64,000 bases of DNA from Methanosarcina sp. 2.H.T.1A.6 (GCF_000979455.1 NZ_JJOY01000040.1:1-64000); one strand, 5' to 3'. Shown: positions 15,799 to 25,935, numbered from the stretch's first letter. The notes: generated by a model from the sequence alone, not told the origin. Translations and numbers: made by a program.

Positions 15799-17112
15799 AT
15801 GAATACTAAACTTGACCCATGGAGTTCAAGCGAGATCACTGACTATTCCAAGTTATTCGAAGAATTCGGGATTTCTCCTTTTGAAAACGTACTTCCGGAA
15901 ATCCCTTCCCCGCATATGTACATGCGGAGGAAAGTTATCTTCGGGCACCGTGATTACGAACAGATTGCAGAGGCCATGCGGACAGGTGCCCCATTTTCAG
16001 TCATGGACGGCTTTATGCCCTCCGGAAAGATCCACCTTGGGCACAAGATGGTCATGGACCAGATAGTCTGGCACCAGGAAATGGGAGCTTCCGCCTTTGT
16101 CGGGATTGCAGACAGAGAAGCTTATTCAGTCCGCGGCTTTTCCTGGCAGAAGTGCAGGGAAATCGGGGTAGAAGAATACATATTAAGCCTGATTGCCTTC
16201 GGATTCAAACCCGACGGCCTTATCTATTTCCAGTCAGGCTGTGGAAGCGTCAAAGACCTGGCATTTGAACTCGGGGTCAAGGTTAATTTCTCGGAACTGA
16301 GCGCCATCTACGGTTTTTCAGGAGAGACAGGCCTCTCCCATATGATAAGCGTAGCAACCCAGGCTGCAGATATCCTCCAGCCCCAGTTAGAAGAATTTGG
16401 GGGACCAAAACCCATTGTAGTACCAGTGGGCCCGGACCAGGACCCTCATCTCCGCCTTACAAGGGGGCTTGCCGGCAAGATGAACATGTTCAGGGTAGAG
16501 GAACGGGCAGACGTAAAGACAGAAAGGAAATACCTGAGCGTCAGGGGAAAAGGAGCCCCGAAAGAGGCCCTCCAGGAACTCAAGAAACGCATTCCCGGGA
16601 AAGTAAAACTCTATGAAGAGCACATTGACGTACTCGAATATCCCGATCTTGCAGGACTTGAAAAGCTTGTCAGGGACGTAGCAGTCGAGTTCGGAGGCTA
16701 CGCTTTCATTCCTCCTGCGTCCACCTACCACCGCTTCATGAGCGGGTTGCAGGGCGGAAAGATGTCGAGCAGCATCCCTGATAGCCATATTGCCCTTACG
16801 GACGACCCGAAAGAAGGGGCAAAAAAGGTAAAGAAGGCAAAGACCGGAGGCTGTGTAACCCTCGAAGAACAGAAAAAGCTTGGAGGAAATCCTGAAGAGT
16901 GTTCTGTCTTCGAACTGATGCTTTTCCATCTGCTTGATGATGACAAAGAACTGCTGGAAATCAGGCAGGAATGTGTCTCAGGAACAAGGATGTGCGGCTC
17001 ATGCAAACAGCTTGCAGCCGAAAAGATGCATGATTTCCTTAAAGACCATCAGGAAAAGCGGGAACTTGCCAGGGAACAGCTTGATGAGTACAGAATTATT
17101 TACAAAAATTAA
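15799..17112 (+). CDS. trpS: tryptophanyl-tRNA synthetase
   Basis: Class I synthetase that charges tRNA-Trp, archaeal/eukaryotic type, 437 residues from this start. The HIGH-type signature is [15 protein letters not shown] and the KMSKS-type loop is [11 protein letters not shown] (about residue 321). [15 protein letters not shown], the tRNA-Trp-specific AIDQ-like region of this class, is intact. The C-terminal part carries CGSCK-type cysteines ([13 protein letters not shown]). I prefer ATG 15799 (GAGGGA five bases upstream; the protein then begins MNTKLDPW) over ATG 15787. It follows a hairpin and precedes pheS in the same direction with a 78-base gap. Confidence 0.96.
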   Translation: MNTKLDPWSSSEITDYSKLFEEFGISPFENVLPEIPSPHMYMRRKVIFGHRDYEQIAEAMRTGAPFSVMDGFMPSGKIHLGHKMVMDQIVWHQEMGASAFVGIADREAYSVRGFSWQKCREIGVEEYILSLIAFGFKPDGLIYFQSGCGSVKDLAFELGVKVNFSELSAIYGFSGETGLSHMISVATQAADILQPQLEEFGGPKPIVVPVGPDQDPHLRLTRGLAGKMNMFRVEERADVKTERKYLSVRGKGAPKEALQELKKRIPGKVKLYEEHIDVLEYPDLAGLEKLVRDVAVEFGGYAFIPPASTYHRFMSGLQGGKMSSSIPDSHIALTDDPKEGAKKVKKAKTGGCVTLEEQKKLGGNPEECSVFELMLFHLLDDDKELLEIRQECVSGTRMCGSCKQLAAEKMHDFLKDHQEKRELAREQLDEYRIIYKN

Positions 17113-17190
17113 ATTAAAAATATACTTATTAAATTCTTATAACCTATCAAATTCTTAATCATTTCAGGAAGATCAGGACGTGGTTACAAT

Positions 17191-18669
17191 ATGAGTGCTC
17201 AGGATAACCTCACAATCAACGAGAAAAAAGTCTTGCTCGCCCTTGAGGAACTGGGGTCGACAGCTCCCGATAAACTGGAAGAGAAGTCGGGGCTGCAGGT
17301 AGATGCCGCAATGCAGGCTGCCTTCATGCTTCAGGAAAAAGAACTTGCTTCCGTTTCCGAAAAAGTGCTCGAACGCTACTCCCTTACAAAGGAAGGAGAA
17401 AAATATACAAAAACAGGACTTCCGGAGCGCCAGATAATTGACGCCCTGAAAACTCCTACCTCCCTTGAAGAACTGAGGAGCCGTTTTTCCCCTCAGACCG
17501 TGGGAATTGCAACCGGCTGGCTCGTAAAAAAAGGGTGGGCAAAGGTTGAAAACGGGATGATGGTGCCTTCGGGAAAAGCTCCTGCTGGCAAAGATGAAGA
17601 AGCCCTTAAATCTTTCGCAGGCAAGATAAAGACTCTCGAAGAGCTTGCAGCCGATGAAGGGACTGTAAAGGACCTGCTCAAGCGCAAACTCGTCATAAAA
17701 CACGAAGATAAGTTCAGGACTGTTTCCATAACAGGTGCAGGAAGCGCACTTGCAGCGCAGGGCATTGTCCTTGAAAAAGAAATTGCCCAGATCACATCCG
17801 AACTGCTGAAGAGTGGAGCCTGGAAAGGGAAAAAGTTCAGGCCTTACAGGCTCGACATTACTCCAAAGCCCCTCTACGGAGCAAAAATCCACCCTTACAG
17901 GCGTCTGATTGAACAGATGCGCCAGATCTTCCTGGAAATGGGCTTTACAGAGATCAAAGGCGGCATCATCCAGAGCTCTTTCTGGAACTTCGACGCCCTC
18001 TTCCAGCCCCAGGACCATCCGGCCAGGGATATGCAGGATACATTCCACCTCGGCAGTACCTGCCAGCTCCCGGCTGAATATCCGGAGAAAGTGGCAGCAA
18101 TGCACGAGAACGGAGGAGACATTGACTCCTGCGGCTGGGGAGGAATCTGGGACAGGGAACTTGCCGGGCGCAATGTGCTCAGGACCCATACCACTTCAGT
18201 AACCATAAAGTACCTCGCAGACCATCCCGAACCGCCTGTAAAAGCCTTCTGTATTGACAGGGCTTACCGCAGGGAAACAATTGACCCGACCCATACCCCT
18301 GAATTCGAGCAGCTTGAAGGCGTGGTCATGGACAAAGATATGTCCTTTGCAGACCTGCTCGGGCTCCTGGCAGAATTCTACCACAGGATGGGGTTCGAAG
18401 AAATCCGCTTCCGCCCCGGCTATTTCCCCTATACCGAACCGAGTGTGGAACCTGAGGTCTACGTGGAAGGCCTCGGCTGGGTTGAACTCGGAGGCGCAGG
18501 CGTCTTCAGGAAAGAAGTCACAGAACCTTTCGGGATCAAAGAACCCGTCCTTGCCTGGGGGCTCGGGGTAAGCCGGCTCGCCATGCTGAAACTTGGGCTT
18601 AAAGACCTGAGGCTCCTCTACCAGTCCGATATCGACTGGCTCAGGAAGAGCGAAGTATGCAAGATTTAA
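17191..18669 (+). CDS. pheS: phenylalanyl-tRNA synthetase alpha subunit
   Basis: Catalytic subunit of the (alpha-beta)2 class II enzyme that charges tRNA-Phe. At 492 residues it is the archaeal/eukaryotic form with N-terminal winged-helix repeats (residues 1-200, DNA/RNA-binding-like). The catalytic core starts near 228 ([21 protein letters not shown] split: [11 protein letters not shown]), with motif 2 [20 protein letters not shown] and motif 3 [11 protein letters not shown] preceded by [13 protein letters not shown] stem-loop with a T run follows the stop. No pheT lies in the window, so the partner subunit is encoded elsewhere. Confidence 0.96.
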   Translation: MSAQDNLTINEKKVLLALEELGSTAPDKLEEKSGLQVDAAMQAAFMLQEKELASVSEKVLERYSLTKEGEKYTKTGLPERQIIDALKTPTSLEELRSRFSPQTVGIATGWLVKKGWAKVENGMMVPSGKAPAGKDEEALKSFAGKIKTLEELAADEGTVKDLLKRKLVIKHEDKFRTVSITGAGSALAAQGIVLEKEIAQITSELLKSGAWKGKKFRPYRLDITPKPLYGAKIHPYRRLIEQMRQIFLEMGFTEIKGGIIQSSFWNFDALFQPQDHPARDMQDTFHLGSTCQLPAEYPEKVAAMHENGGDIDSCGWGGIWDRELAGRNVLRTHTTSVTIKYLADHPEPPVKAFCIDRAYRRETIDPTHTPEFEQLEGVVMDKDMSFADLLGLLAEFYHRMGFEEIRFRPGYFPYTEPSVEPEVYVEGLGWVELGGAGVFRKEVTEPFGIKEPVLAWGLGVSRLAMLKLGLKDLRLLYQSDIDWLRKSEVCKI

Positions 18670-18726
18670 AGCGTAAAGTGAAAATTCAAGCTTTAAAAAC
18701 TTAAGTGACTCATGGGCTGTAAAAAC

Positions 18727-18759
18727 TGCCTGTCCCAGCCCCAGGCAACTTCTTTTTTT
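18727..18759 (+). terminator. pheS terminator
   Basis: TGCCTG (18727-18732) pairs with CAGGCA (18742-18747), followed by ACTTCTTTTTTTC. It is 58 bases beyond the pheS stop. Confidence 0.6.
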
Positions 18760-18785
18760 CACATTTATGATCTCACGTTATCAGA

Positions 18786-18852
18786 CGGTTGACATTTTGA
18801 GATTCAATTTTACCGGCGCGATCGGAGATTGCTCATCAATTTGCTCAAAACA
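18786..18852. repeat. dispersed intergenic repeat, copy 2
   Basis: Begins CGGTTGACATTTTGAGA and ends TCAATTTGCTCAAAAC, matching the ends of the segment at 2265-2330. It lies between convergent pheS and the carboxyl-methyltransferase-like gene. Confidence 0.4.
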
Positions 18853-18916
18853 GGTTGGCTAAACCGTTCCGTGGAATGAGAAAAAGTTAATTGTGCATAC
18901 GCGCAATAGGAATCGA

Positions 18917-19783
18917 TTAGACTTTCTCTGCGTAGATTACCCTTTCAACCGGTGTAGAAGCAAGTTCCCGACCGGTCGGCCTGATATACCGCCCGGCAAG
19001 CTCCTCATAACCGACGTGCTCGACTACCTTCCAGCCGTACTCCTCAAGAAAATCCGGCCACTCTTCCGGGTTCATCCCGAAAAGCCAGATCTTATCCCTT
19101 ACGTACTTTTTGTAGATATTCTCCCAGCCATACATGACCCGGCCATCGAGAAAGTCTTTGCGAATATATGTGAAAACCAGAAGGCTGCCATGCTCGGCTT
19201 TAGCCAGAAAATCAAAAGTCGCTCTGATTCCGGTTTCAGTCAGATACTGCGTGACAGCCTCCCAGATGAAAAATGTCCGCTTATCCACCGAGTAGCCATA
19301 AGACGCAAGAACGGGACCCAATTCTTCTCGATCGAAATCTATCGGCACAAGCCTGACATGGGACGGGACTGCTCCGAACAACTTACACAGCCGGGTCTGC
19401 TTGGACTTAATGTTTTCAGGCTGATCAACCTCCCAGACTGGCATGTTAGATAGAGCTGGTAACCGGTATGCCCGGGTGTCGAAGCCCGCACCCAGATTCA
19501 CGACCGCGTTAACCTGATCAACCGACTCGATCAGCTTCTCGTCTATGTACCTCTTTCTGCACAGCATACCACCCCAGAGACCGGGAGTGTCATTCTTGGT
19601 AACTCGGATCATCCAGGTCCTTAAAGAATTAAACCGCATCAGCCATACAAGAGATCTCATGCCTAACGGAAGTATTCGATAGGCCAGGTCATCTTCGATG
19701 ATGCGTTGCTTCGCAGGAAAATATTGTTCAATAGCAACCAGTGCTGTTGGACTCACGCCTGTTTTAGCTGCTGCTTTTGTCAT
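18917..19783 (-). CDS. leucine-carboxyl-methyltransferase-family SAM methyltransferase
   Basis: A 288-residue methyltransferase of the LCMT family (also known as TIGR00027 class). The SAM-binding motif is VVNLGAGFDTRAYRLP (about residues 112-127), followed by the acidic WEVDQPENIKSKQ. The later motif FFIWEAVTQYLTE is the LCMT-typical EGVxxYL loop, and LVFTYIRKDFLDG follows. The family adds methyl groups to carboxylates or, in secondary metabolism, to other oxygens; the substrate here is unknown. It is divergent from the ABC-transporter operon, with 528 bases between. GC content is similar to neighbours. Function beyond methyl transfer is not inferable. Confidence 0.82.
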   Translation of the reverse strand: MTKAAAKTGVSPTALVAIEQYFPAKQRIIEDDLAYRILPLGMRSLVWLMRFNSLRTWMIRVTKNDTPGLWGGMLCRKRYIDEKLIESVDQVNAVVNLGAGFDTRAYRLPALSNMPVWEVDQPENIKSKQTRLCKLFGAVPSHVRLVPIDFDREELGPVLASYGYSVDKRTFFIWEAVTQYLTETGIRATFDFLAKAEHGSLLVFTYIRKDFLDGRVMYGWENIYKKYVRDKIWLFGMNPEEWPDFLEEYGWKVVEHVGYEELAGRYIRPTGRELASTPVERVIYAEKV

Positions 19784-20311
19784 ATTGCCTCTCTCTATTC
19801 ATTTAGTACGGAATGCACATTTAATTTTGTTATCATGCAGATCTCATAGAGAAATAAATATTATAGCCTCCTCTTTACTTCGTCATCCCTAAAAAGCTTT
19901 TAATTACTTCTTTTTTGATTTAAAGGTTTTATTTACTTTTTTTTAGCACTTTTTTATTACTCCCAATAATTGTCGGACAGCCTGTAAAGGACAGGGTATT
20001 CGTACCCTCTGCGCTCCCATTGCAATAATTCTATTGAATATATACACATGAGAATATAATAATCGAGGATTATATAAAAATGCTTTAGAGCAGCAGGAAA
20101 CAGCATAAATTATCCAGCAGATACTATGTTTGAGACCTCTTCTGATGTGGTTTTGTACTAACAAAATGTAAACTATGTTTTTGGAATGAACATAAATCAG
20201 CAAGTATTAATAGTAAGGAGTAATACGAAGAAGCAAAATTATAATATAAAAAATACATATTGTTGGAGATTTTTTCGTATAAAACTGGCCAAAAAAGTTG
20301 GAGATTTATTT
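19784..20311. other. divergent spacer before the ABC operon
   Basis: AT-rich, with poly-T tracts at 19906-19955. TGTCGGACAGCC at 19970-19982 repeats a motif from 14060-14072. A frame runs into the substrate-binding protein from 20186 but lacks a ribosome site and has poor coding character. No independent gene is seen. Confidence 0.45.
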
Positions 20312-21454
20312 ATGAAGAAGTATATTTACATAACATTTCTCCTTGTTACAGGATTGTGTTTGGTTTTTTCCGGGTGTATCACCCAGGATGAGCCTGAGGA
20401 TACTGATACCGGAGCAGAGATCACCTTAACCGATCTCTCGGGACGTCAAGTTATGCTGCATGAACCTGCCAACAGGATAATTCTTCAAGACAGTGGAGCA
20501 GGAGGTGCTTTTTACACCCTTTTTGCTCTGGATGGAAAAGACGCTGTCAAAAGGATTGTGGGGATGGACACCGAGCTCAGTGACCACCGCAAGTGGATCT
20601 GGCAGAAGTATGTGGAAGCTATTCCCGAACTTGACTCGATTCCCACAGTGGGCAACGGCGAAGATTTGAATGTGGAATCGGTCATCGCACTCAAACCTGA
20701 CGTACTTATAGTTCCAGAATTCCGCTACAATAATACCATTGATGTATACAGGAAAGTAGAAGAGGCTGGAATTCCGGTTGTGATTATAGATTTCCATTCC
20801 GAAAGGCCCGAAACCCACAGGCAGAGCATTGAGGTCATTGGCAAAGTTATTGGAAGGGAAGACAAGGCGGCAGAGCTTGCCAATTTCTACCAGGAACAAA
20901 TTGATGAGGTGACATCGCGCCTTGAAAAAATCGATACCGAAAAACCAGCTGTTTACATTGAATGCGGAATGAAAGGACCTTCCGAGTTATATAACACTTA
21001 TGGAACTTTTATGTGGGGTGCACTTGTCGAAAACTGTCGCGGAGAAAATATTGCGAACGGTGTAATTGATGAATGGGGCCCTCTCAATCCCGAGTACCTT
21101 CTTGATAAGAACCCTGATGTAATTATTTTTACAGGTTCGTATTGGCCAGCATATGAAGAATCCCTCAGGCTTGGTTATTATAGCACAAAAGAAGAATCTG
21201 AAAAGACCCTTGATCCCTTCACTGAAAGGGCCGGATGGGAGACCATTAATGCTGTCAAAAGCGATAGGATTTACGCAATCCACCATGGTCTTGCACGGGA
21301 TATCTGGGACTTTGTTGCTATTCAGTTCATCGCAAAGTCAATCTATCCTGAAGAGTTCAAGGACCTTGACCCCGAAGCAAACCTAAAGAAATTTCATGAG
21401 GAGTTTCTTCCTGTTGAGTACAGCGGAGTCTGGTCTCTTCAACTTGGTGAGTAA
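20312..21454 (+). CDS. FecB/BtuF-type ABC transporter substrate-binding lipoprotein
   Basis: Extracellular lipoprotein of 380 residues that captures a chelated metal, corrinoid or similar ligand. The signal peptide MKKYIYITFLLVTGLCLVF leads to the lipobox FSGC (C23 expected to be lipidated). The TroA/FecB fold follows: ITLTDLSGRQVMLHEPANR, then KPDVLIVPE and VPVVIIDF-type strands (IPVVIIDFHSERPET), and the second lobe with PDVIIFTGSYWP. ATG 20312 is chosen because it starts the signal peptide and follows GTTGGAG. It opens a four-gene operon with permease, ATPase and a methyltransferase. The ligand cannot be read from sequence. Confidence 0.9.
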   Translation: MKKYIYITFLLVTGLCLVFSGCITQDEPEDTDTGAEITLTDLSGRQVMLHEPANRIILQDSGAGGAFYTLFALDGKDAVKRIVGMDTELSDHRKWIWQKYVEAIPELDSIPTVGNGEDLNVESVIALKPDVLIVPEFRYNNTIDVYRKVEEAGIPVVIIDFHSERPETHRQSIEVIGKVIGREDKAAELANFYQEQIDEVTSRLEKIDTEKPAVYIECGMKGPSELYNTYGTFMWGALVENCRGENIANGVIDEWGPLNPEYLLDKNPDVIIFTGSYWPAYEESLRLGYYSTKEESEKTLDPFTERAGWETINAVKSDRIYAIHHGLARDIWDFVAIQFIAKSIYPEEFKDLDPEANLKKFHEEFLPVEYSGVWSLQLGE

Positions 21455-21463
21455 TGATCGAAT

Positions 21464-22534
21464 ATGAAAGGTTATTCGAATGGAACTTATTCAAGGATGA
21501 AGAGTGAACCAAAGGAGATTTATTCCGGGATTACCTCCCGGAAATATATCTTCATTTTAATGATGGGAACAGCTGTAGTTTTGTCTTTCATTCTTGACAT
21601 AATGAGCGGACCTGCCTGGCTTTCGGTGAGGGAAGTCGTATTAGCCCTTTTAGGGTTAGGGGATTCTACAGGACACGCAATCGTATGGGTTATACGGTTA
21701 CCAATGGCCGCAATGGCTGTTGTAGTAGGAGCTGCCCTGGGAATTGCAGGTGCTGAGATGCAGACCATTCTTGACAACCCACTTGCGAGCCCCTACACAC
21801 TTGGAATTTCTGCAGCTGCGGGATTTGGAGCAGCCCTCGCCTTTGTGCTCGGAGTGGGAGTTGTTCCTTTTGCAGAGGAAATTTTAGTTCCATTTAATGC
21901 ATTTTTCTTCTCATTTCTCTGCTGCCTTGCTATCTATTTCATTGCAAACAAAAAGAAAGGGACCACAGAGACAATAGTCCTTGCAGGAATTGCCCTTTTG
22001 TTTCTGTTCAATTCGATGATCGCACTCCTCGAATATATTGCATCTGCAGACGAGCTTCAAGCCGTAATATTCTGGCTTTTCGGAAGCCTTTCCAAGGCAA
22101 CACTACCCAAAGTCGCTATCGTTTTTGTAGTTCTGATACTGATAATCCCAATTTTTGCACTGGATGCATGGAAACTTACTGCTCTCCGGTTAGGTGATAA
22201 CAAGGCAAAAAGCCTCGGAATTAACGTTGAAAAGCTAAGGGTCAAGGCTTTTGTATTAATTTCGATTCTGACAGCAACGGCAGTTTGCTTTGTTGGTACG
22301 ATCGGTTTTGTCGGGCTTGTTGCCCCGCATATCTCACGTATGCTCGTAGGAGAGGATCAGCGATATTTCATGCCACTTTCAGCCCTTGGAGGGGCTTTTC
22401 TCTTATCCGTTGCTTCAATTGCAAGTAAACTGGTAGTTCCGGGTGCAATATTTCCAATAGGAATTGCCACCTCATTTATAGGGGTTCCGTTTTTCCTGTT
22501 CATGATTCTCAGGCGGAGGAGGGATTTTTGGTGA
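21464..22534 (+). CDS. FecCD-type ABC transporter permease
   Basis: Integral membrane permease (356 residues, about nine to ten helices) of the iron-siderophore/cobalamin family. Family motifs include the opening MAAMAVVVGAALGIAGAEMQ, the NPLASPYTLGISAAAGFGA loop and the ATPase-contact segment AKSLGINVEKLR with GTIGFVGLVAPHISRMLVG near the C-terminus. The start is ten bases after the substrate-binding protein stop; an in-frame ATG at 21497 is an alternative. Its end overlaps the ATPase start by four bases. One copy is present, so it must act as a homodimer. Confidence 0.93.
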   Translation: MKGYSNGTYSRMKSEPKEIYSGITSRKYIFILMMGTAVVLSFILDIMSGPAWLSVREVVLALLGLGDSTGHAIVWVIRLPMAAMAVVVGAALGIAGAEMQTILDNPLASPYTLGISAAAGFGAALAFVLGVGVVPFAEEILVPFNAFFFSFLCCLAIYFIANKKKGTTETIVLAGIALLFLFNSMIALLEYIASADELQAVIFWLFGSLSKATLPKVAIVFVVLILIIPIFALDAWKLTALRLGDNKAKSLGINVEKLRVKAFVLISILTATAVCFVGTIGFVGLVAPHISRMLVGEDQRYFMPLSALGGAFLLSVASIASKLVVPGAIFPIGIATSFIGVPFFLFMILRRRRDFW

Positions 22535-23316
22535 AACTTGAAGTCTTTGATCTATCTTATTCCTACAGTACGACCCCGGTTTTAAAGGGTATCTCCCTGA
22601 CTGCTGAAAAAATGGTGACAGCCATTATAGGACCGAACGGCGCAGGAAAATCCACTCTGTTAACCTGTATTGCAGGACTACTCAGGCCTGAAGGAAAGAT
22701 TCTTTTAAACGGAACAGACATCCGGAAAATGGACAGGGACGATTTTTCAAAAGCCCTGAGCTACCTTCCGCAGGATGCCCCTTCAAGAGCGGTACTGACA
22801 GTTTTTGAGGCGGTTCTTCTCGGCCGCCTTCACTCCCTTAAGTGGAGGGTGGGAGAAGAGGACCTGGGGATTGTATACAGGGTTATGGGAGAACTCGGAA
22901 TTGAAGAGCTTGCCTCAAGAACATTAAACGAACTTAGCGGAGGGCAGCGGCAAATGGTCTCAATCGCTCAGGCACTTGTAAAAGAGCCAGAGATCCTCCT
23001 TATGGATGAGCCGACCAATTCACTTGACCTTCAGCGCCAGCTTGAACTTTTTGAACTGATCAGGGAAATCTCGGCTGATAAACAAATTACTTTGGTGACG
23101 GCTCTGCACGACCTTAACCTTGCAGCTCGTTATGCCGATCATATAGTTGTCATGAAGGAAGGTGAAGTTGTCTCCTCCGGGTCTCCGAACAAGGTGCTGA
23201 CCTGCGAGATGATCGAGTCCGTATATGGAGTCCATGCCAGAGTATCTGTAGACGAGGAAGGAATTCCTGAAATCCTCCCCGTCTGTTCTGCCGGTAGAAG
23301 AAAAAATCACAAATAA
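22531..23316 (+). CDS. ABC transporter ATP-binding protein, FepC/BtuD type
   Basis: Cytosolic ATPase that powers uptake through the FecCD-type permease. Walker A is GPNGAGKST (about residues 35-43), the Q loop is LPQDAP, the signature is LSGGQRQMVSIAQAL, and Walker B is ILLMDEPTNSLDL, with the H loop histidine in TALHDLNLA. The stop of the permease overlaps the GTG start (GTGA), so the two are translationally coupled; a TTG three bases earlier is possible. The C-terminal 30 residues are extra to the nucleotide-binding domain. Confidence 0.93.
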   Translation: MKLEVFDLSYSYSTTPVLKGISLTAEKMVTAIIGPNGAGKSTLLTCIAGLLRPEGKILLNGTDIRKMDRDDFSKALSYLPQDAPSRAVLTVFEAVLLGRLHSLKWRVGEEDLGIVYRVMGELGIEELASRTLNELSGGQRQMVSIAQALVKEPEILLMDEPTNSLDLQRQLELFELIREISADKQITLVTALHDLNLAARYADHIVVMKEGEVVSSGSPNKVLTCEMIESVYGVHARVSVDEEGIPEILPVCSAGRRKNHK

Positions 23317-23332
23317 TTATGAGGATGTTTGA

Positions 23333-24139
23333 ATGGTGACAAAAAAAGTTGACTGGGAAGCCCTCTGGGCGGACACTCTAAGGGCTACAAATGAAAAATG
23401 TACTCCGGATTACTGGAATCAGCGGGCATCTGATTATTCAGACTTTATTTCAACAAGCGACTTTGAGCATGGAAAAAAGATACGTGCCCTCTTTGAAGCA
23501 GAGGGCCTATTAAATAAAGACTGGAATATTCTGGACGTAGGGGCAGGACCGGGCGCTGTCACAATTCCTTTTGCAGAGAAGGTTTCATCCGTTACTTCCG
23601 TAGAACCTGCGGAGGAAATGGCAAACTACCTTTTGAAAAATGCAGAGGAAAGAGGCCTTTTCAATATCCGTATCATTCCCACTTTGTGGCAGGAAGTTGA
23701 AATAGAGAACCTGAGAAATACTTTTGACCTTGTAGTCTGCTGCCACGCTCTCTGGCATTTTACCGACATCTGGGAACAGGTACAGAGAATGGCTGCGGCT
23801 TCAAAGGGTTTTTGTTGTCTTGTACACGGGCTATATGATGAAGGCGAAGCTGAAGAATGGAAAAAGCTCGGGGTTACGGAGGATAATGTCGACCAGTTTA
23901 CAATGATAAAAAACATTCTTGAACACAGGGGGATTTATCCGAACATTCACATAGCAGATATCACAATGAGAAGATCGGTTGAGTCTGCCTTATCCATGTG
24001 GACAAATGTTCTTGGGAAGTATAGAATACCGTCCGAAAAAGATATTGAAACCATAAAAGAATATGTAAATGCTTATTCCAATGATGGATATTATGAAAGA
24101 AAAACGAAACTCGGGATGTTATGGTGGAAAACTGAATAA
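23333..24139 (+). CDS. class I SAM-dependent methyltransferase of the ABC operon
   Basis: A 268-residue Rossmann methyltransferase. Motif I is ILDVGAGPGAVTIPFA (about residues 64-79), motif II is VTSVEPAEEMANYL, and the motif IV region is LVVCCHALWHFTDI. The first 50 residues are Trp-rich (WEALWADTL, PDYWNQRASDYSDF). It starts 16 bases after the ATPase stop, after ATGAGGATG, so it belongs to the transporter operon. Coupling of a methyltransferase to FecBCD uptake suggests the imported ligand, or a chelator made for it, is methylated; that is inference. Similar operons occur in other Methanosarcina as far as I recall. Confidence 0.85.
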   Translation: MVTKKVDWEALWADTLRATNEKCTPDYWNQRASDYSDFISTSDFEHGKKIRALFEAEGLLNKDWNILDVGAGPGAVTIPFAEKVSSVTSVEPAEEMANYLLKNAEERGLFNIRIIPTLWQEVEIENLRNTFDLVVCCHALWHFTDIWEQVQRMAAASKGFCCLVHGLYDEGEAEEWKKLGVTEDNVDQFTMIKNILEHRGIYPNIHIADITMRRSVESALSMWTNVLGKYRIPSEKDIETIKEYVNAYSNDGYYERKTKLGMLWWKTE

Positions 24140-24274
24140 TAATTATTTATGCAGTTCTAAAAGGGCAAATGAGTTTGATAGCAAATTTTTACAAGTCATA
24201 ATTCATACCAAAATTCTTAAGCACACTTTCATGCCAATAGAAATTTGTCCCGGAGTCAAATGAGCCTTGGACAT

Positions 24275-24498
24275 AAAAAGGTACGAAGAAACAACCGGAA
24301 GAGACCGGTTTCGAACCACCCTTGTCATACTCAGCTCTACTCATTCCCGACCGCTGGTACCTCTGGCTTCTGATAATCGGAGGAGGCGGCGCCCTGCTGG
24401 TGGCATGGTATACGAAAAATTTCGCCTATCAGCACCCAAAATCCGGAGAAGTGTTCGAAATTTCACCTCTGGGAAACATATTCAGCCCTAATATATAA
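24275..24498 (+). pseudogene. decayed membrane-protein fragment
   Basis: One frame ending at TAA 24498 reads like the end of a real membrane protein: LLIPDRWYLWLLIIGGGGAL, then WYTKNFAYQHPKSGEVFEIS. It has no start codon and is closed by a TAA upstream at about 24275. An overlapping frame (24267-24491) is Arg-rich and looks like a shadow. The C-terminal pattern suggests a DUF5808-like tail, but I am unsure. Probably a remnant, or a gene with an N-terminal frameshift. Confidence 0.4.
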
Positions 24499-24603
24499 AT
24501 AAAAAGACCTCGAATGCTTTGGATGCAAAAAAAGGAGCTGATAAAAGGTTTTTGAGAATATGGGAGTAAACTGTTATCTGGGAAAACTAAGAAATATTAG
24601 GTG

Positions 24604-25935
24604 ATGAACGGGGAAAGGGAAAACATTCCAAAAACTCCTGCAGGGGAAAAAGTCTCCCTTCTCCCCCTCCTTACTGTCAATTTCATAGGTACACTAGGGT
24701 TCAGTATCGTTCTCCCATTCCTTGTATTTCTGGTGAACCGGCTTGGAGGCAATGCTTTCATTTACGGGCTTGCAAGTTCCATGTATCCTGCTTTCCAGCT
24801 CATAGGCGCCCCTATTCTCGGCAGGTGGTCTGACATTTACGGGCGTAAAAAGATCCTGCTTTTAAGCCAGCTTGGAACTCTGCTTTCCTGGATTATCTTT
24901 CTCGGAGCTCTTTTTCTTCCGGTTGTAACCCTTTTTAAAGTAGACTCCGAAATCCTGGGAGCTTTTGCTTTCACCCTGCCCCTTGCAGTGCTCTTCTTTG
25001 CCCGGGCTCTTGACGGGCTGACCGGAGGAAATGTGTCCGTAGCCAACGCTTACCTGGCAGACATTACCGAAGAAAAAGACAGGAATCGGAATTTCGGAAA
25101 AATGTCGATTTCCTCAAACCTCGGGTTCATAGTGGGCCCTGCCCTTGCCGGGCTTTTGAGCATAACAGCATACGGAGAAGCGGCTCCTGTACTGGGCGCA
25201 GTAGTAATATCACTTATAGGGACCGCACTTATCGTATTTCATATCCCTGAAAACAAAGAGTGTTCTCTTGAAGGACCTGCCGATGCTGAGGACATACGAA
25301 AAGTCTTTGGCTACGAGATAAAGGAATGCAGGACTACGCGGGAAACCGGGAAGCCTTCCTTTCGGGAAGTTTTAAAGCTCCCGAATATCCCTTATATGCT
25401 CGGCCTTTACTTTCTCATCTTTCTCGGCTTCAATATATTCTACACCGCTTTTCCACTGCATGCAATCGCAGCCCTTGACTGGGGCATCGCAAAAATGGGG
25501 GTCTACTTTACGGTCCTAAGCGGCCTTCTGATAATTGTGCAGGGTTCTATACTCCCGAAGCTTTCAAAAAGATATTCAGATGCCTCACTTATAATATTCG
25601 GAAGCCTGATGCTCGGCACGAACTTTCTGCTGCTTATCCCCGGAAACCTCTTCCTGACCTATCTTGCAACAGGGTTTTTCGCACTGGGTGACGGGCTTAT
25701 GTGGCCTTCTTTCCTTTCCCTTTTATCAAAAATTGCAGGGAAGAGCTACCAGGGAACTATACAGGGGTTTGCCAGCAGTTTCGGGGGGCTTGCAAGCATA
25801 ACCGGGCTGATCCTCGGCGGGCTTTTATATGAACTGCTTGCAGGAAGAGCTTTTTTACTCGCAGGTATGGTAATTTATACCGTATTTTTACTCAATTTCA
25901 GGCTCAGGCAATTTGAAAAAGAGCTGAAGTACTGA
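24604..25935 (+). CDS. MFS transporter, TetA-like drug/solute exporter
   Basis: A 443-residue membrane protein with twelve predicted helices in two halves. The loop 2-3 signature is GRWSDIYGRKKILLLSQLG (G-x-x-S-D-x-x-G-R-R/K), and helix 5 carries GFIVGPALAGLLS, the antiporter motif C seen in exporters. ALDGLTGGNVSVANAYLADIT is the typical helix-4 segment of the TetA/Bmr group. The central loop (about 215-255) is charged. ATG 24604 is used; GTG 24601 is adjacent. It stands alone, after the decayed fragment. Substrate unknown. Confidence 0.88.
   Translation: MNGERENIPKTPAGEKVSLLPLLTVNFIGTLGFSIVLPFLVFLVNRLGGNAFIYGLASSMYPAFQLIGAPILGRWSDIYGRKKILLLSQLGTLLSWIIFLGALFLPVVTLFKVDSEILGAFAFTLPLAVLFFARALDGLTGGNVSVANAYLADITEEKDRNRNFGKMSISSNLGFIVGPALAGLLSITAYGEAAPVLGAVVISLIGTALIVFHIPENKECSLEGPADAEDIRKVFGYEIKECRTTRETGKPSFREVLKLPNIPYMLGLYFLIFLGFNIFYTAFPLHAIAALDWGIAKMGVYFTVLSGLLIIVQGSILPKLSKRYSDASLIIFGSLMLGTNFLLLIPGNLFLTYLATGFFALGDGLMWPSFLSLLSKIAGKSYQGTIQGFASSFGGLASITGLILGGLLYELLAGRAFLLAGMVIYTVFLLNFRLRQFEKELKY

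Noticed and set aside
20186-20311. N-terminal extension of the substrate-binding protein
   Set aside because: It would put polar residues ahead of the signal peptide; the lipoprotein signal begins at 20312.
24300-24320. GGTTTCGAACC as a tRNA T arm
   Set aside because: No acceptor, D or anticodon arm can be formed around it.
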